The notes under the pieces: model-generated
Seen by the model: the letters and a program-made list of their open reading frames with translations, nothing else
Told to the model about the DNA's origin: nothing
The model's database searches: none
Translations under genes and position numbers: made by a program
From: Humibacter sp049446075
Lineage (GTDB): Bacteria; Actinomycetota; Actinomycetes; Actinomycetales; Microbacteriaceae
DNA length: 64,000 nt
Direction of reading: 5' to 3'
Assembly (NCBI RefSeq): GCF_049446075.1
Contig: NZ_JBMSEB010000001.1
Location: 1,178,001 to 1,242,000, forward strand
Part shown: in pieces, positions 24,557 through 32,995 of the stretch
Numbering within the stretch: the stretch's first letter is position 1
Layout: each line of letters opens with the position of its first letter

Positions 24557-25387
24557 GTGGCCGGTCGTTCCCTGCAGCGGCGGTCTTCGAAACGGACCGG
24601 GCGGTTCACCGCGACCGATCAGCAGGGCAGCAGAAGACACACGCAGGAGGCCGCGCAGCCGAATCAGGATGTCGCGCTCCCCGGCCCCGACTCGATCGGT
24701 ACCGGCCCGGACGTTACGGGCGCGGAGTCCACCGCTCGTTGGCCCCGTTTCGTCTCGCGCCTGCGCTTGGACTGGTGGTGGATTGCGATCCTCGTCATCT
24801 GCGGGTCGTTCCAGATCTACCGCGGCGCCCCCGTAGACGGCGCGTTCTTTCTCGGTGCGGGTGCAGCGCTACTTGCGGATGCCGGCGGCTGGCTCGCGAA
24901 GGCCGACCGCTACCGGCTCCCCCGCGTTCGCTTCGCGGCACAAGTGGCGCTCGGAGCGATAGCGGTTGCCGTCATCACCTTCGCTCCTCCGTGGGGAATC
25001 GCAGACGTGCTCGTGGTGGGCGTCGTCGGCGTCACGGCGCTCATCGTCGGGTGGCGCGACGACGAGCAGTTCCCGCCCGGCGCGTTCCGATCGGGCTCGT
25101 TGCCTCCAGGCTCGGCGGGCGAGAACCGAGCGGATGACCAGGCTGCGGAGTTGCGTCGTGCGGCACGACGGTCGGCCGTGCTATGGGCATGCGCCGGCGT
25201 CTTCCTGTGCCTGTGGGAGCTGTCGTCGTTCTTCCTGGCGATGCCGTCTGCTCAGGCGGAGGCCGACCACCCACCGCTCTCCGACCTCATCGGTCCCATC
25301 GTCGCCAACCCTGTCGGGCGTGCCGCGTGCGTCGCCCTGTGGCTCGCGGGCGGCGGGGCGCTGCTGCACAGGGGGAGGCATCCGTGA
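24557..25387 (+). CDS. Membrane protein of unknown function
   Basis: 276 residues. A long disordered basic N-terminus (about 65 residues) is followed by roughly six hydrophobic segments in two groups: WWWIAILVICGSFQIY, FFLGAGAALLADAGGWL, VALGAIAVAVITFA, VLVVGVVGVTALIV; then SAVLWACAGVFLCLWEL and a final CVALWLAGGGALL. GTG start 3 bases after the upstream stop, and its stop overlaps the next start as GTGA, so all three genes are likely co-translated. No family recognised; no function claimed. Confidence 0.75.
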   Translation: MAGRSLQRRSSKRTGRFTATDQQGSRRHTQEAAQPNQDVALPGPDSIGTGPDVTGAESTARWPRFVSRLRLDWWWIAILVICGSFQIYRGAPVDGAFFLGAGAALLADAGGWLAKADRYRLPRVRFAAQVALGAIAVAVITFAPPWGIADVLVVGVVGVTALIVGWRDDEQFPPGAFRSGSLPPGSAGENRADDQAAELRRAARRSAVLWACAGVFLCLWELSSFFLAMPSAQAEADHPPLSDLIGPIVANPVGRAACVALWLAGGGALLHRGRHP

Positions 25388-25602
25388 GCCGCATCATCAC
25401 CGTTGTCGGATTCGTCGCCGTCGGCCTGTTCGCGCTCGTGCTCGCGTGGTACGGCCGCCGGGCGCCTGAGCGCGTCGCGCCGTTCGGCAGCCTGCTCGAC
25501 GACGTGATGGCATCCAGGGCCGTGCGCATCACGATGATTGTGTTCTGGTGGTGGCTCGGCTGGCACTTCTTCGCCGTAGTGCCCCTGCCCGCATCGTCGT
25601 GA
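25384..25602 (+). CDS. Small membrane protein (possibly DUF6186 family)
   Basis: 72 residues, two transmembrane helices (TVVGFVAVGLFALVLAWYG and ITMIVFWWWLGWHFF) joined by a short basic loop. GTG overlaps the stop of the preceding membrane protein gene (GTGA). The WWWLGWHFF end is what I associate with the small actinobacterial DUF6186 family; that name is from memory. Likely partners the upstream membrane protein. Confidence 0.7.
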   Translation: MSRIITVVGFVAVGLFALVLAWYGRRAPERVAPFGSLLDDVMASRAVRITMIVFWWWLGWHFFAVVPLPASS

Positions 25603-25626
25603 ACACCTGCTGGTCTCGCATCGGCC

Positions 25627-26031
25627 TCAGCCGCGGCCTCGCAGGCGCTCGAGCTCGCGACGCTCCCGCTTGGTGGGGCGCCCGGCGCCGCGTTCGCGCA
25701 CGACGGCCGATGGTTGCTCCACCCGTGGTGGCAATGCGGGCGTCTTGTCGAGATAAGCAGCCTGGGCGATGGGTGCGCCCACTCGCTTGGTGAGGATGCC
25801 GCGCACCTCGACGATGTGCTCGCGGTCCGTGGTAACACGCACCTCATCGCCCACCCGCACGACCTGGGCCGGCTTGGCCCGTTCGCCGTTGACCTTCACG
25901 TGCCCGGCCTTGCAGGCGGCCGTCGCAAGCGACCTGGTCTTGTAGAACCGCACGGCCCACACCCAGATGTCAGCGCGCGTCGTGCCCGTCGTGCCCGTCG
26001 CGGTGTGGTTGCTGTCGGTGCCACCGGCCAT
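25627..26031 (-). CDS. S4-domain RNA-binding protein (HslR/Hsp15-like)
   Basis: 134 residues. The S4 RNA-binding domain occupies about residues 18-75: ADIWVWAVRFYKTRSLATAACKAGHVKVNGERAKPAQVVRVGDEV. The arrangement IRLDKWLW-like start plus RS..A/CKxGHVxVNG is typical of Hsp15/HslR, which binds 50S ribosomal subunits carrying stalled nascent chains. The C-terminus is basic (RPTKRERRELERLRGRG). The ATG at 26031 is chosen because the S4 domain begins soon after; an upstream in-frame start would add 16 residues. Confidence 0.88.
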   Translation of the reverse strand: MAGGTDSNHTATGTTGTTRADIWVWAVRFYKTRSLATAACKAGHVKVNGERAKPAQVVRVGDEVRVTTDREHIVEVRGILTKRVGAPIAQAAYLDKTPALPPRVEQPSAVVRERGAGRPTKRERRELERLRGRG

Positions 26032-26214
26032 CGCTCCATCGTAGGCAAGCCGACGTGCTTCATCGCGCTCCCGGTCCACGGCGCAGCCAACTGATGCCGC
26101 ACCCGGCGGATGCCCACCCAGCGGATGCCACGAGAGGTCATGGCTGCGGGATGAACGGTTGCGCTACGCTCGCCGCGTGCCGACCACGACAGAGACGAAG
26201 TGGAGCGAAAACCG

Positions 26215-26991
26215 ATGACCGACCCCCACCAGCAGCAGACGCCCCCGGCCTGGTATCCCGATCCCGATCCGAGCAACCCGGGCGGTCAGCGCTGGTGGGA
26301 CGGGACGAGGTGGACCGAGCACTCACGTCCGGCGGTCCCACCGGCAGGTCAGCCTCAAGCGGGCTACGGGCAGCCTGGGTACAGACAACAGGGCTACGGG
26401 CAGCAGGGCTACACCCAACAGGGATATCCGCAGCCCGGATATGTGCAGCCGAGCTATGCGCAGGCCCCCGTCGAGTATCCGAAAGTCGCGCAGGGAACCT
26501 CGTCCACCACGTGGTGGGTCTGGCTCGTGATCGTGCTGCCGCTGCTCCCGATTCTCGCGTACCTGTTCCTCGACTTCGACGGCTACCTGCACGAGATCAT
26601 CCGGTTGAGTTCGTCGTCGGGCAATAGAGGATTCGTCGGCTCTGGCGCGCCCTTCGGCGGATTCACCGTCGCCGTACTGCTGATCGATCTGCTCGGACTG
26701 GTCGTCTATGGGCTGAGCGTGCTGTTCGCCTACCTCGACTGGCGCGAGCTGGAACGCCGGGGCTTCGCACGGCCGTTCCACTGGGCGTGGACCTTCCTGT
26801 CGCAGATCGTCTACGTGATCGGCCGCACGGTCGTCGTTCGCCGACGCGGCGGCGGTCAGGACACGCTCTGGCCGATCTGGGGTCTGATCGCCGTGACCGT
26901 GATCAGCATCGTTCTCGCCATCGTGAAGGTGGTCATGATCGTGAACGCGTTCTCCACCATGATCCAGGGCTCAGGCACCGGCGTGTCCTGA
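26215..26991 (+). CDS. DUF2510 membrane protein with Gln/Gly/Tyr repeats
   Basis: 258 residues. N-terminal DUF2510 module (PAWYPDPDPSNPGGQRWWDGTRWTEH), a short motif common in actinobacterial membrane proteins. It is followed by a disordered stretch of about ten GYxQ-type pentapeptides (GYGQQGYTQQGYPQPGY), then four hydrophobic segments (VWLVIVLPLLPILAYLF, VAVLLIDLLGLVVYGLSVLFAYL, others) ending in a membrane helix. GGAG lies 8 bases before the ATG. Function unknown; repeats of this kind may phase-separate or contact the cell wall, which is speculation. Confidence 0.85.
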   Translation: MTDPHQQQTPPAWYPDPDPSNPGGQRWWDGTRWTEHSRPAVPPAGQPQAGYGQPGYRQQGYGQQGYTQQGYPQPGYVQPSYAQAPVEYPKVAQGTSSTTWWVWLVIVLPLLPILAYLFLDFDGYLHEIIRLSSSSGNRGFVGSGAPFGGFTVAVLLIDLLGLVVYGLSVLFAYLDWRELERRGFARPFHWAWTFLSQIVYVIGRTVVVRRRGGGQDTLWPIWGLIAVTVISIVLAIVKVVMIVNAFSTMIQGSGTGVS

Positions 26992-27098
26992 GCGCGTGCT
27001 CCATCCCGTCGCATGCGGGGCCAACGAGGTGGTGGACCGGCGCAAGGTAAAGCCTTGCAACGGTAAAGTGAGACCGGTCACGACGAGAGGAAGCACGC

Positions 27099-27260
27099 GT
27101 GGAGTACATCGTCTTCGCCGCCGGAGCGGTGATCATGGGCTTGTTCTGCGTCTGGACGCTGTTCGACTCGGCTAAGGATGCCGCGACCAGGCAGGCGCAC
27201 CCTGAGCGCTCCGCGATCGTCGACACCGAGCACCACGAAGCCATCGAGCGCGCGCACTAG
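27099..27260 (+). CDS. Small single-pass membrane protein
   Basis: 53 residues from a GTG with GAGAGGAAG 6 bases upstream. One N-terminal transmembrane helix (EYIVFAAGAVIMGLFCVWTLF) followed by a charged cytoplasmic tail (DSAKDAATRQAHPERSAIVD). High third-position GC supports coding. Upstream, 27040-27070, GGTAAAG occurs twice around a GCAAGG/CCTTGC dyad and may be its promoter region. No family recognised. Confidence 0.7.
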   Translation: MEYIVFAAGAVIMGLFCVWTLFDSAKDAATRQAHPERSAIVDTEHHEAIERAH

Positions 27261-27371
27261 TTCGCGCCCGCACCCCGGTCTCGGTTTCTTGCTGGACGCC
27301 TCGCTGTTCACCGCATCCGTGCCTGGGCGCAAGCCCCACCGCTGAAGGCCGCCTCTGGGCAGACTGAGGCG

Positions 27372-28217
27372 ATGAATCCACGCGCCTTCGTCGGCACCTC
27401 CGGTTGGCGGTACCCGTCGTGGCGTGGCGACTTCTATCCGAAGGGACTGCGGCAGAAGGACGAACTGAGCTACATCGCCAGCAGGTTGAACACGGTGGAG
27501 TTGAACGGCTCGTTCTATTCGCTGCAGTCGCCGTCGTCCTATCGCCGATGGCGGGACGAGACGCCCGAGGACTTCGTGTTCGGAGTGAAGGGCGGCAGAT
27601 ACCTGACCCATATGCTGCGGATGCGCAACGTCGAGCAGGCGATGGCGAACTTCTTCGCATCGGGCGTGCTGCTTCTGGGCGCCAAGCTCGGCCCGGTGCT
27701 GTGGCAACTACCCGAGCGGCTCGCGTTCGACGCCGAGCTGCTCGAGCAGTTCTGCTCGCTGCTGCCCGCCACGGTGGGTCAGGCGGCACGACTCGCAGAG
27801 CGGCACGACGCCAAGGTCAAGCAAGCGGAAGTCCCGGCTTTGCCGGCCGGCGCTGTGGAGCGCGACCGGCCCATGCTGCACGCGCTCGAGCCGCGGCATC
27901 CGAGCTTCGGGGATGCCAGTGCGGCAGACATCCTGCGCAGCCACGGCGTGGCGCTCGTGCTCGCAGACTCTGCCCGACGCTTTCCCGTGTTCGACGCCGC
28001 GACCGCCGATTTCGTCTATGCCAGGCTGCACGGCGGCGAGGAACTGTATACGAGCGGCTACGACGAGGCATCCCTGCTGAACTGGGCGGAGCGCATTCTG
28101 AGACAGTCACAGTCCGGCGGAGCAGGACGCGACATCTACGTGTACTTCGACAACGACGCGAAGGGTTATGCGCCGCACGATGCCGAAGCGATGGCCCGCC
28201 TGCTGGCCGCGCGTTAA
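27372..28217 (+). CDS. DUF72 family protein
   Basis: 281 residues, TIM-barrel-like DUF72 (YecE) family. Signature start FVGTSGWRYPSWRGDFYP, the TVELNGSFYSLQSPSSYRRW segment, FVFGVKGGRYLTHMLRM, LWQLPERLAFDAELLEQF, the LADSARRFPVF strand, and the C-terminal DIYVYFDNDAKGYAPHDA. Full length for the family. Biochemical function is not established; co-occurrence elsewhere with DNA-repair genes has been noted for YecE-like proteins. Confidence 0.92.
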   Translation: MNPRAFVGTSGWRYPSWRGDFYPKGLRQKDELSYIASRLNTVELNGSFYSLQSPSSYRRWRDETPEDFVFGVKGGRYLTHMLRMRNVEQAMANFFASGVLLLGAKLGPVLWQLPERLAFDAELLEQFCSLLPATVGQAARLAERHDAKVKQAEVPALPAGAVERDRPMLHALEPRHPSFGDASAADILRSHGVALVLADSARRFPVFDAATADFVYARLHGGEELYTSGYDEASLLNWAERILRQSQSGGAGRDIYVYFDNDAKGYAPHDAEAMARLLAAR

Positions 28218-28320
28218 CCCAGCAAGGACGCAGATTTCCGGCCTAATCTGACGCCCGAGAGCCGGTCCCGATGACGCTCGCAACGGGATGCGTCGACGGC
28301 CCTCACCGAGGTGATTCGCG

Positions 28321-29430
28321 ATGAAAAGACTTCTGAAGTGGTTGCCGGCAGTGCTGGCACCCGTCGTGGTGGCGGGCGCCGTTGCCACGCCGGCATTCGC
28401 AGCGCAAGCCGGCGGCGCCCAAGACACCGGGACCGCGGCGAGCGCGCAGGCATCCTCGCGCGCGTCCACACCGTCTGCGGCGCAGGTGCTCGCTCTCATG
28501 GCGAAGGCGACGAAGGCGCAGTTCTCCGGCACCCTCGAGCAGACCAGCGACCTCGGGCTGCCCCAGTTGCCTGCCGGTGCGACGAGCGGAACGGATGCCC
28601 AGGCATCCGGGATTCTGGAGCTCCTGACCGCGCCCCATAAAGCGCGTGTCTACGTGGACGGCCCGAGCAAACAGCGGCTGCAGGTGCTGGACAGCCTCGC
28701 CGAGCGCGATGTGGTGCGCAACGGGAAAGACGTGTGGACCTGGGATTCCAAGGCGAACAAGGCCGTACACGTGACGCTGCCGTCGAAGACCGCCAACGCG
28801 GACGGCGCGACGGGAACACCGACGGCGACGCCGCAGCGAGTCGCAGAGCAGCTCGTCAAGGACGCGGGCAAGGACTCGACGTTGACGGTGTCGAAGGGTT
28901 CGTTGGATTCGCGCAGCGTGTGGCGGCTGACGATTAGCCCGAAGGCGACCGACACGCTGGTGAGCAAAGCCGTGGTCTCGGTCGACACGAAGAGCGGGGT
29001 TCCGCTGGCTGCGGAACTCGACGCACGCGGCCAGTCCACGCCTGCGGCATCGGTGTCCTTCACCTCCGTCGATTTCGCCAAGCCTGCCGCGTCCAACTTC
29101 ACGTTCACGCCGCCGAAGGGCGCGAAGGTGACCCAGCAGAAGCTGCCGTCGCATGCCGCTCATCCCGACAACCGGGTGCCGGGCTCGTTCGAGGGCCCGA
29201 CCGTGATCGGTTCGGGCTGGACCTCGGTCCTCGCCGTGCCCTCGGGCGCTCTCGGAGCGGGGCTGTCCGGCCTCAGCGGCAGCCAGTCGAACCTTCTCAA
29301 CGAACTCACGCAGTCGGTGGACGGCGGCAGGGGCCTCCAGACGTCGTTGTTCTCGGTGCTCATCACCAATGACGGACGGCTCTATGCGGGGGCGGTGCCG
29401 CTCAGCGCGCTGGAGTCGGCGGCGAAGTGA
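28321..29430 (+). CDS. Secreted LolA-like / DUF2092-type protein
   Basis: 369 residues. Sec signal peptide MKRLLKWLPAVLAPVVVAGA with cleavage expected after AFA (residue 27). The mature part has a LolA/LppX-like half-barrel pattern: VLALMAKATKAQFSGTLEQ, then RLQVLDSLAERDVVRNGKDVWTWD, SVWRLTISPKATDTLVSKAVVSVD and FTFTPPKGAKV. Ends with a conserved-looking extension including GWTSVLAVPSGAL. GAGGTG precedes the ATG. It lies 36 bases before an ABC ATPase and permease. In other actinobacteria such a lipid-carrier-like protein accompanies an exporter, so it may carry or sense the exported lipid (inference). Confidence 0.85.
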   Translation: MKRLLKWLPAVLAPVVVAGAVATPAFAAQAGGAQDTGTAASAQASSRASTPSAAQVLALMAKATKAQFSGTLEQTSDLGLPQLPAGATSGTDAQASGILELLTAPHKARVYVDGPSKQRLQVLDSLAERDVVRNGKDVWTWDSKANKAVHVTLPSKTANADGATGTPTATPQRVAEQLVKDAGKDSTLTVSKGSLDSRSVWRLTISPKATDTLVSKAVVSVDTKSGVPLAAELDARGQSTPAASVSFTSVDFAKPAASNFTFTPPKGAKVTQQKLPSHAAHPDNRVPGSFEGPTVIGSGWTSVLAVPSGALGAGLSGLSGSQSNLLNELTQSVDGGRGLQTSLFSVLITNDGRLYAGAVPLSALESAAK

Positions 29431-29466
29431 CGGCGGAATGACCAACGCCCTCGGCTCGAGCCGGGC

Positions 29467-30393
29467 ATGACGGCGATCAGTGTCAGGGGTCTGACGAAGC
29501 GGTTCGGCAAGCAGCTGGCCGTCGACGGCCTCGGGCTCGATGTGCCGCGCGGCGCGGTGTACGGATTCCTCGGACCCAACGGCTCGGGCAAGACGACGAC
29601 CATCCGCATGATGCTCGGGCTTGCCACGCCCACTTCAGGCGACGTGGAGCTGCTGGGCGAGCGCATGCCGCGCGCCGCCGCCACGGTGCTGCCACGCGTC
29701 GGTGCACTCGTGGAGGGCCCGGCGTTCTACCCGTTCCTCAGTGGACGCGCCAACCTCAGCCGGCTCGACGCGGCGGATCCCCGCTCGGTGCCCAGCACGA
29801 GACGAGCCAGAGTGGCCGACGCCCTCGACCGCGTCGGGCTGACCCACGCCGCCGACAAGAAGGCCCACGCCTACTCTCTCGGCATGAAGCAACGCCTCGG
29901 GCTTGCCGGGGCACTGTTGCGCGAGCGCGACCTGCTCGTGCTCGATGAGCCCAGCAACGGGCTCGACCCGCAAGGCACGCGGGAGGTGCGGGCGCTCATC
30001 CGCCGTCTCGCGGACGACGGGGCGACCGTCTTCGTCTCCAGCCACCTGCTCAGCGAGGTGGAGCAGCTGTGCAGCCACGTCGCCGTCATGCGCGCGGGCC
30101 AGCTGGTGGCGTCCGGCTCGCTGGACGAACTGCGTGCGACGGGCGGGCGCGAGGCGGTGGTGCGCACGCCGGATGCCGGTGCCGCGGCATCCGTACTGGT
30201 CGGCCTCGGGCTGACACCGGTGGCAACCGGGGACATCGTGACGGCGGCGCTCGACCCGAATGCCGCACCGGAGGCGATCGTGGCGGCTCTCGTCGCCGCC
30301 GACGTGCGCGTGCGCGGCTTCGAGGTGACAGCACCTTCGCTTGAGGAGCGATTCGTGGCGCTGACCGGGGAGGGCTTCGATGTCGCAGGCTGA
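29467..30393 (+). CDS. ABC exporter, ATP-binding protein
   Basis: 308-residue ATPase of the drug/antibiotic-exporter (CcmA/DrrA-like) family. Walker A GPNGSGKTT, Q-loop, signature YSLGMKQRLGLA, Walker B LLVLDEPSNGLDP, switch His in FVSSHLLSEVEQL. The C-terminal DUF4162-type extension (about 215-308) ends APSLEERFVALTG. Works with the permease whose start overlaps by 14 bases. Confidence 0.95.
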   Translation: MTAISVRGLTKRFGKQLAVDGLGLDVPRGAVYGFLGPNGSGKTTTIRMMLGLATPTSGDVELLGERMPRAAATVLPRVGALVEGPAFYPFLSGRANLSRLDAADPRSVPSTRRARVADALDRVGLTHAADKKAHAYSLGMKQRLGLAGALLRERDLLVLDEPSNGLDPQGTREVRALIRRLADDGATVFVSSHLLSEVEQLCSHVAVMRAGQLVASGSLDELRATGGREAVVRTPDAGAAASVLVGLGLTPVATGDIVTAALDPNAAPEAIVAALVAADVRVRGFEVTAPSLEERFVALTGEGFDVAG

Positions 30394-31270
30394 GGCTCGC
30401 GCCGAGGCACAGGGCGTTGCACCGAGCTCGATCAGAGAAGAGGTGCAGCCGCGCACCCGCGTCTTCGCTCTGCTCGGCTCGGAGCTCGGCACGCTGTTCC
30501 GGCGCCGCCGGACCATCGCGATGCTCGTGGCGCTGGCCGCCGTGCCCGTGCTGATCGCGATCGCCGTGCGGGTGACCGGCGCTGGGTCGAGCGGGCGCGG
30601 CCCCGCGTTCCTGGGTGCGATCACCGACAACGGCCTGTTCGTGGGTTTCACGGCGCTCGTCGTGTGCATACCGCTCTTTCTTCCGCTCACGCTCGGCGTG
30701 GTCGCGGGCGACACGATCGCCGGTGAGGCGGGGCTTGGTACGCTCCGCTACCTGCTCGTCGCCCCCGCAGGTAGGGCGCGGTTGCTCTTCGTGAAGTACG
30801 CGGGCGTCGTCGCGTTCTCGTTGGCGGCTACGGTCGTCATCGTTCTCGCCGGAATCGGCATCGGGGCATTGCTGTTCCCGATCGGGCCCGTCACGCTGCT
30901 CTCCGGCGACACGGTCGACGCAGGCGGGTTCTTCGCCCGTACGGCGCTGCTGGCCGGCTACGTCGCCATGTCGCTCACCGGGCTCGGCGCCGTCGGCCTG
31001 TTCATCTCGACGCTGACGACCGTTCCGGTCGGCGCCATGGCGGCGACCGTCGTTCTCGCCGGAGTCTCGCAGATCGCCGACCAGCTCCCACAGCTGGATT
31101 GGCTGCATCCTTGGTTGTTCACGCACTACTGGCTCGGTTTCGGCGACCTGTTGCGCGATCCCATCGTGTGGGACTCGTACGCACAGAATGCGGTGCTGCA
31201 GCTGGGGTACGTGGTCGTCTTCGGGGCGCTGGCGTACGGGCGGTTCGCGACGAAGGACATCCTGAGCTGA
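30380..31270 (+). CDS. ABC exporter, permease (ABC-2 type)
   Basis: 296-residue ABC-2 family membrane protein with six predicted helices. Landmarks are LGSELGTLFRRRRTIAMLVALAAVPVLIA, then PLTLGVVAGDTIAGEAGLGTLRYLLVAPAGRARLLFVKY, the typical cytoplasmic coupling segment. Start overlaps the ATPase gene by 14 bases, so translation is coupled. With the LolA-like gene this forms a three-gene exporter operon; cargo unknown, possibly lipid or an antimicrobial. Confidence 0.92.
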   Translation: MSQAEARAEAQGVAPSSIREEVQPRTRVFALLGSELGTLFRRRRTIAMLVALAAVPVLIAIAVRVTGAGSSGRGPAFLGAITDNGLFVGFTALVVCIPLFLPLTLGVVAGDTIAGEAGLGTLRYLLVAPAGRARLLFVKYAGVVAFSLAATVVIVLAGIGIGALLFPIGPVTLLSGDTVDAGGFFARTALLAGYVAMSLTGLGAVGLFISTLTTVPVGAMAATVVLAGVSQIADQLPQLDWLHPWLFTHYWLGFGDLLRDPIVWDSYAQNAVLQLGYVVVFGALAYGRFATKDILS

Positions 31271-31311
31271 CGTGCCGAGCGTGTGTCGGCGGCGCGGTGC
31301 AGACTGGGTAG

Positions 31312-32244
31312 GTGCCAGAACTGCCGGAGGTGCATGCGCTGGCGGCCGACCTCGACCGCCGGTTGCGCGGTCGTGTCATCGACCGGCTCGACGTCACGTC
31401 GTTCGCGGCGCTGAAGACGTTCGACCCACCCGTGTCGGACCTGCGGGGCACGCGCGTGGTCGGTGTCGGCAGGCACGGCAAGTTCCTCGATATCGCCGCG
31501 ACCCTCGAGGCGGGCGATTCCGGGCGCGAACTACATCTGATCATCCATCTCGCTCGCGCCGGCTGGATCAGGTGGCGCGACACCGCGCCTGTTCCGTCGG
31601 CCCGGCCAAGGGGCCGATCGACCGGCCCACTGGCCGCGCGGCTCGTGCTCGAGCGGTCAGGCGAACCCGGCGACTCTGAGCAGACCGGCACTGCGGGCGA
31701 CGGGTTCGACGTGACCGAGGCCGGCACGAAGAAGAGCCTCGCGATCTACCTGGTGCGTAGCCCCAGCGAGGTCCCGGGGATCGCCCGGCTCGGCCCGGAC
31801 CCGCTCGCTCCCGAGTTCACGGAGCAGGTCTTCGCGGGCATCCTTTCCAGTGCCGGGCGCGCTCAGATCAAGGGCGTTCTGCGCAACCAGGCGAAGATCG
31901 CGGGCATCGGCAACGCGTACTCGGACGAGATCCTGCACGTGGCGAAGATGTCGCCGTTCAAGCCGGCGAACATGCCTGACGACGATGTGCACAGGTTGTA
32001 CGAGGCGACGCAGACCACGCTGCGGGAGGCACTGGAGCGCGCCGACGGGCTGAAGGCATCCGAGCTGAAGGCGGAGAAGAAGTCGAACCTGCGGGTGCAC
32101 GGGCGCACCGGCGAGCCGTGTCCGGTGTGCGGTGACACCATCAGGCAGGTGATCTACGCGGACTCCACGTTCCAGTACTGCCCGACCTGTCAGACCGGCG
32201 GCAAGCCACTTGCAGATCGCGTTCTGTCACGGCTGCTGAAGTAA
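31312..32244 (+). CDS. Fpg/Nei family DNA glycosylase
   Basis: 310-residue base-excision repair enzyme that removes oxidised bases and cuts the abasic strand. After the GTG start the mature N-terminus PELPEV supplies the catalytic Pro1 and Glu2. The conserved lysine is in GKFLDI (GRHGKFL). The helix-two-turn-helix is KGVLRNQAKIAGIGNAYSDEIL. The C-terminal zinc finger has Cys pairs CPVC ... CPTC (about residues 269 and 288). An internal segment with RPRGRSTGPLAARLVLERSG is longer than in Fpg and typical of the actinobacterial Nei-like branch. Confidence 0.93.
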   Translation: MPELPEVHALAADLDRRLRGRVIDRLDVTSFAALKTFDPPVSDLRGTRVVGVGRHGKFLDIAATLEAGDSGRELHLIIHLARAGWIRWRDTAPVPSARPRGRSTGPLAARLVLERSGEPGDSEQTGTAGDGFDVTEAGTKKSLAIYLVRSPSEVPGIARLGPDPLAPEFTEQVFAGILSSAGRAQIKGVLRNQAKIAGIGNAYSDEILHVAKMSPFKPANMPDDDVHRLYEATQTTLREALERADGLKASELKAEKKSNLRVHGRTGEPCPVCGDTIRQVIYADSTFQYCPTCQTGGKPLADRVLSRLLK

Positions 32245-32266
32245 GGGCCGCGGCCGGCACAAAGGC

Positions 32267-32779
32267 TCACGTGCGAGGTGTGAGCCGGAAGATGCGGAGC
32301 ACGCGTCCGCTGGCGCGTTCGTAGCCGCGGTATCCGGGCCACTGCCGCTGAATGTAGTCCCAGACCGACTCCCGCTCGTCGTCGCCGATGAGCTCGGCAT
32401 GCACCGTGATCGGCTTTCCCCTCACGACAGCCACGGCATCCGGATTCGCCATCAGATTCGTGGTCCACGCCGGGTGCACATTGCGGGCGAAGTTGCTGCC
32501 GGTGACGAGCATCCGCCCGCCCGGCTCCGGGCAGTACATCAGGGGCGTTTCCCGCTCGATCCCGCTCTTCGCGCCGATCGTGTGCAGCACCAGCGAGGGC
32601 ACGAGCAGCCCGCTCAGCTGCACACGCCCTCGCGTGACGAACGCCGTTGCACGCTCCAGCGGCGGCATCACGATCGGTCCCACCTTGCGGAAGAAGCGCG
32701 TGCGAGAGAACCAGGCGACCGCCGCCCGGACCGCGCGCAGGAGTGAGAACCAAGGCGAGGACGGGGTCGGCGATGGCAT
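32267..32779 (-). CDS. Deazaflavin (F420)-dependent nitroreductase-family protein
   Basis: 170 residues of the Ddn/F420H(2)-dependent quinone reductase (PF04075-type) family. Signatures: LVLHTIGAKSGIERETPLMY (F420-phosphate contact region), then GSNFARNVHPAWTTNLMANPDAVAVVRGK and the C-terminal RVLRIFRLTPRT. The N-terminal helix is basic and amphipathic, typical of membrane-associated Ddn proteins. ATG 32779 is chosen because homology begins close to it. Located at the left edge of the F420 gene island, in keeping with the cofactor. Confidence 0.88.
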   Translation of the reverse strand: MPSPTPSSPWFSLLRAVRAAVAWFSRTRFFRKVGPIVMPPLERATAFVTRGRVQLSGLLVPSLVLHTIGAKSGIERETPLMYCPEPGGRMLVTGSNFARNVHPAWTTNLMANPDAVAVVRGKPITVHAELIGDDERESVWDYIQRQWPGYRGYERASGRVLRIFRLTPRT

Positions 32780-32995
32780 GCGTCGATTCTTACGGATGTC
32801 ACAGCGGCCGAGCCTGTTTCGTCTCAGATCACGAGGCTCGAAGCGAGTCGAGCGGCGCCGTCGCACGCCGATGCCTGGCCGTCGTGCGTGAGGCGATGGA
32901 GGCAAGGCGTGAGGACCGGCTCTGAGCGGCGGCCGGTCGGCAGCGTTAACTCCCTGAGTGCGGAGAGCCGCCTCGAGCTGCGGTTGACTTGAGGC

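Noticed and set aside
26160..26169. Shared GCTACGCT promoter element before several genes (also near 47455 and 58529)
   Set aside because: The -10-like 8-mer recurs, but no consistent -35 partner could be seen, so it is not listed as a promoter.
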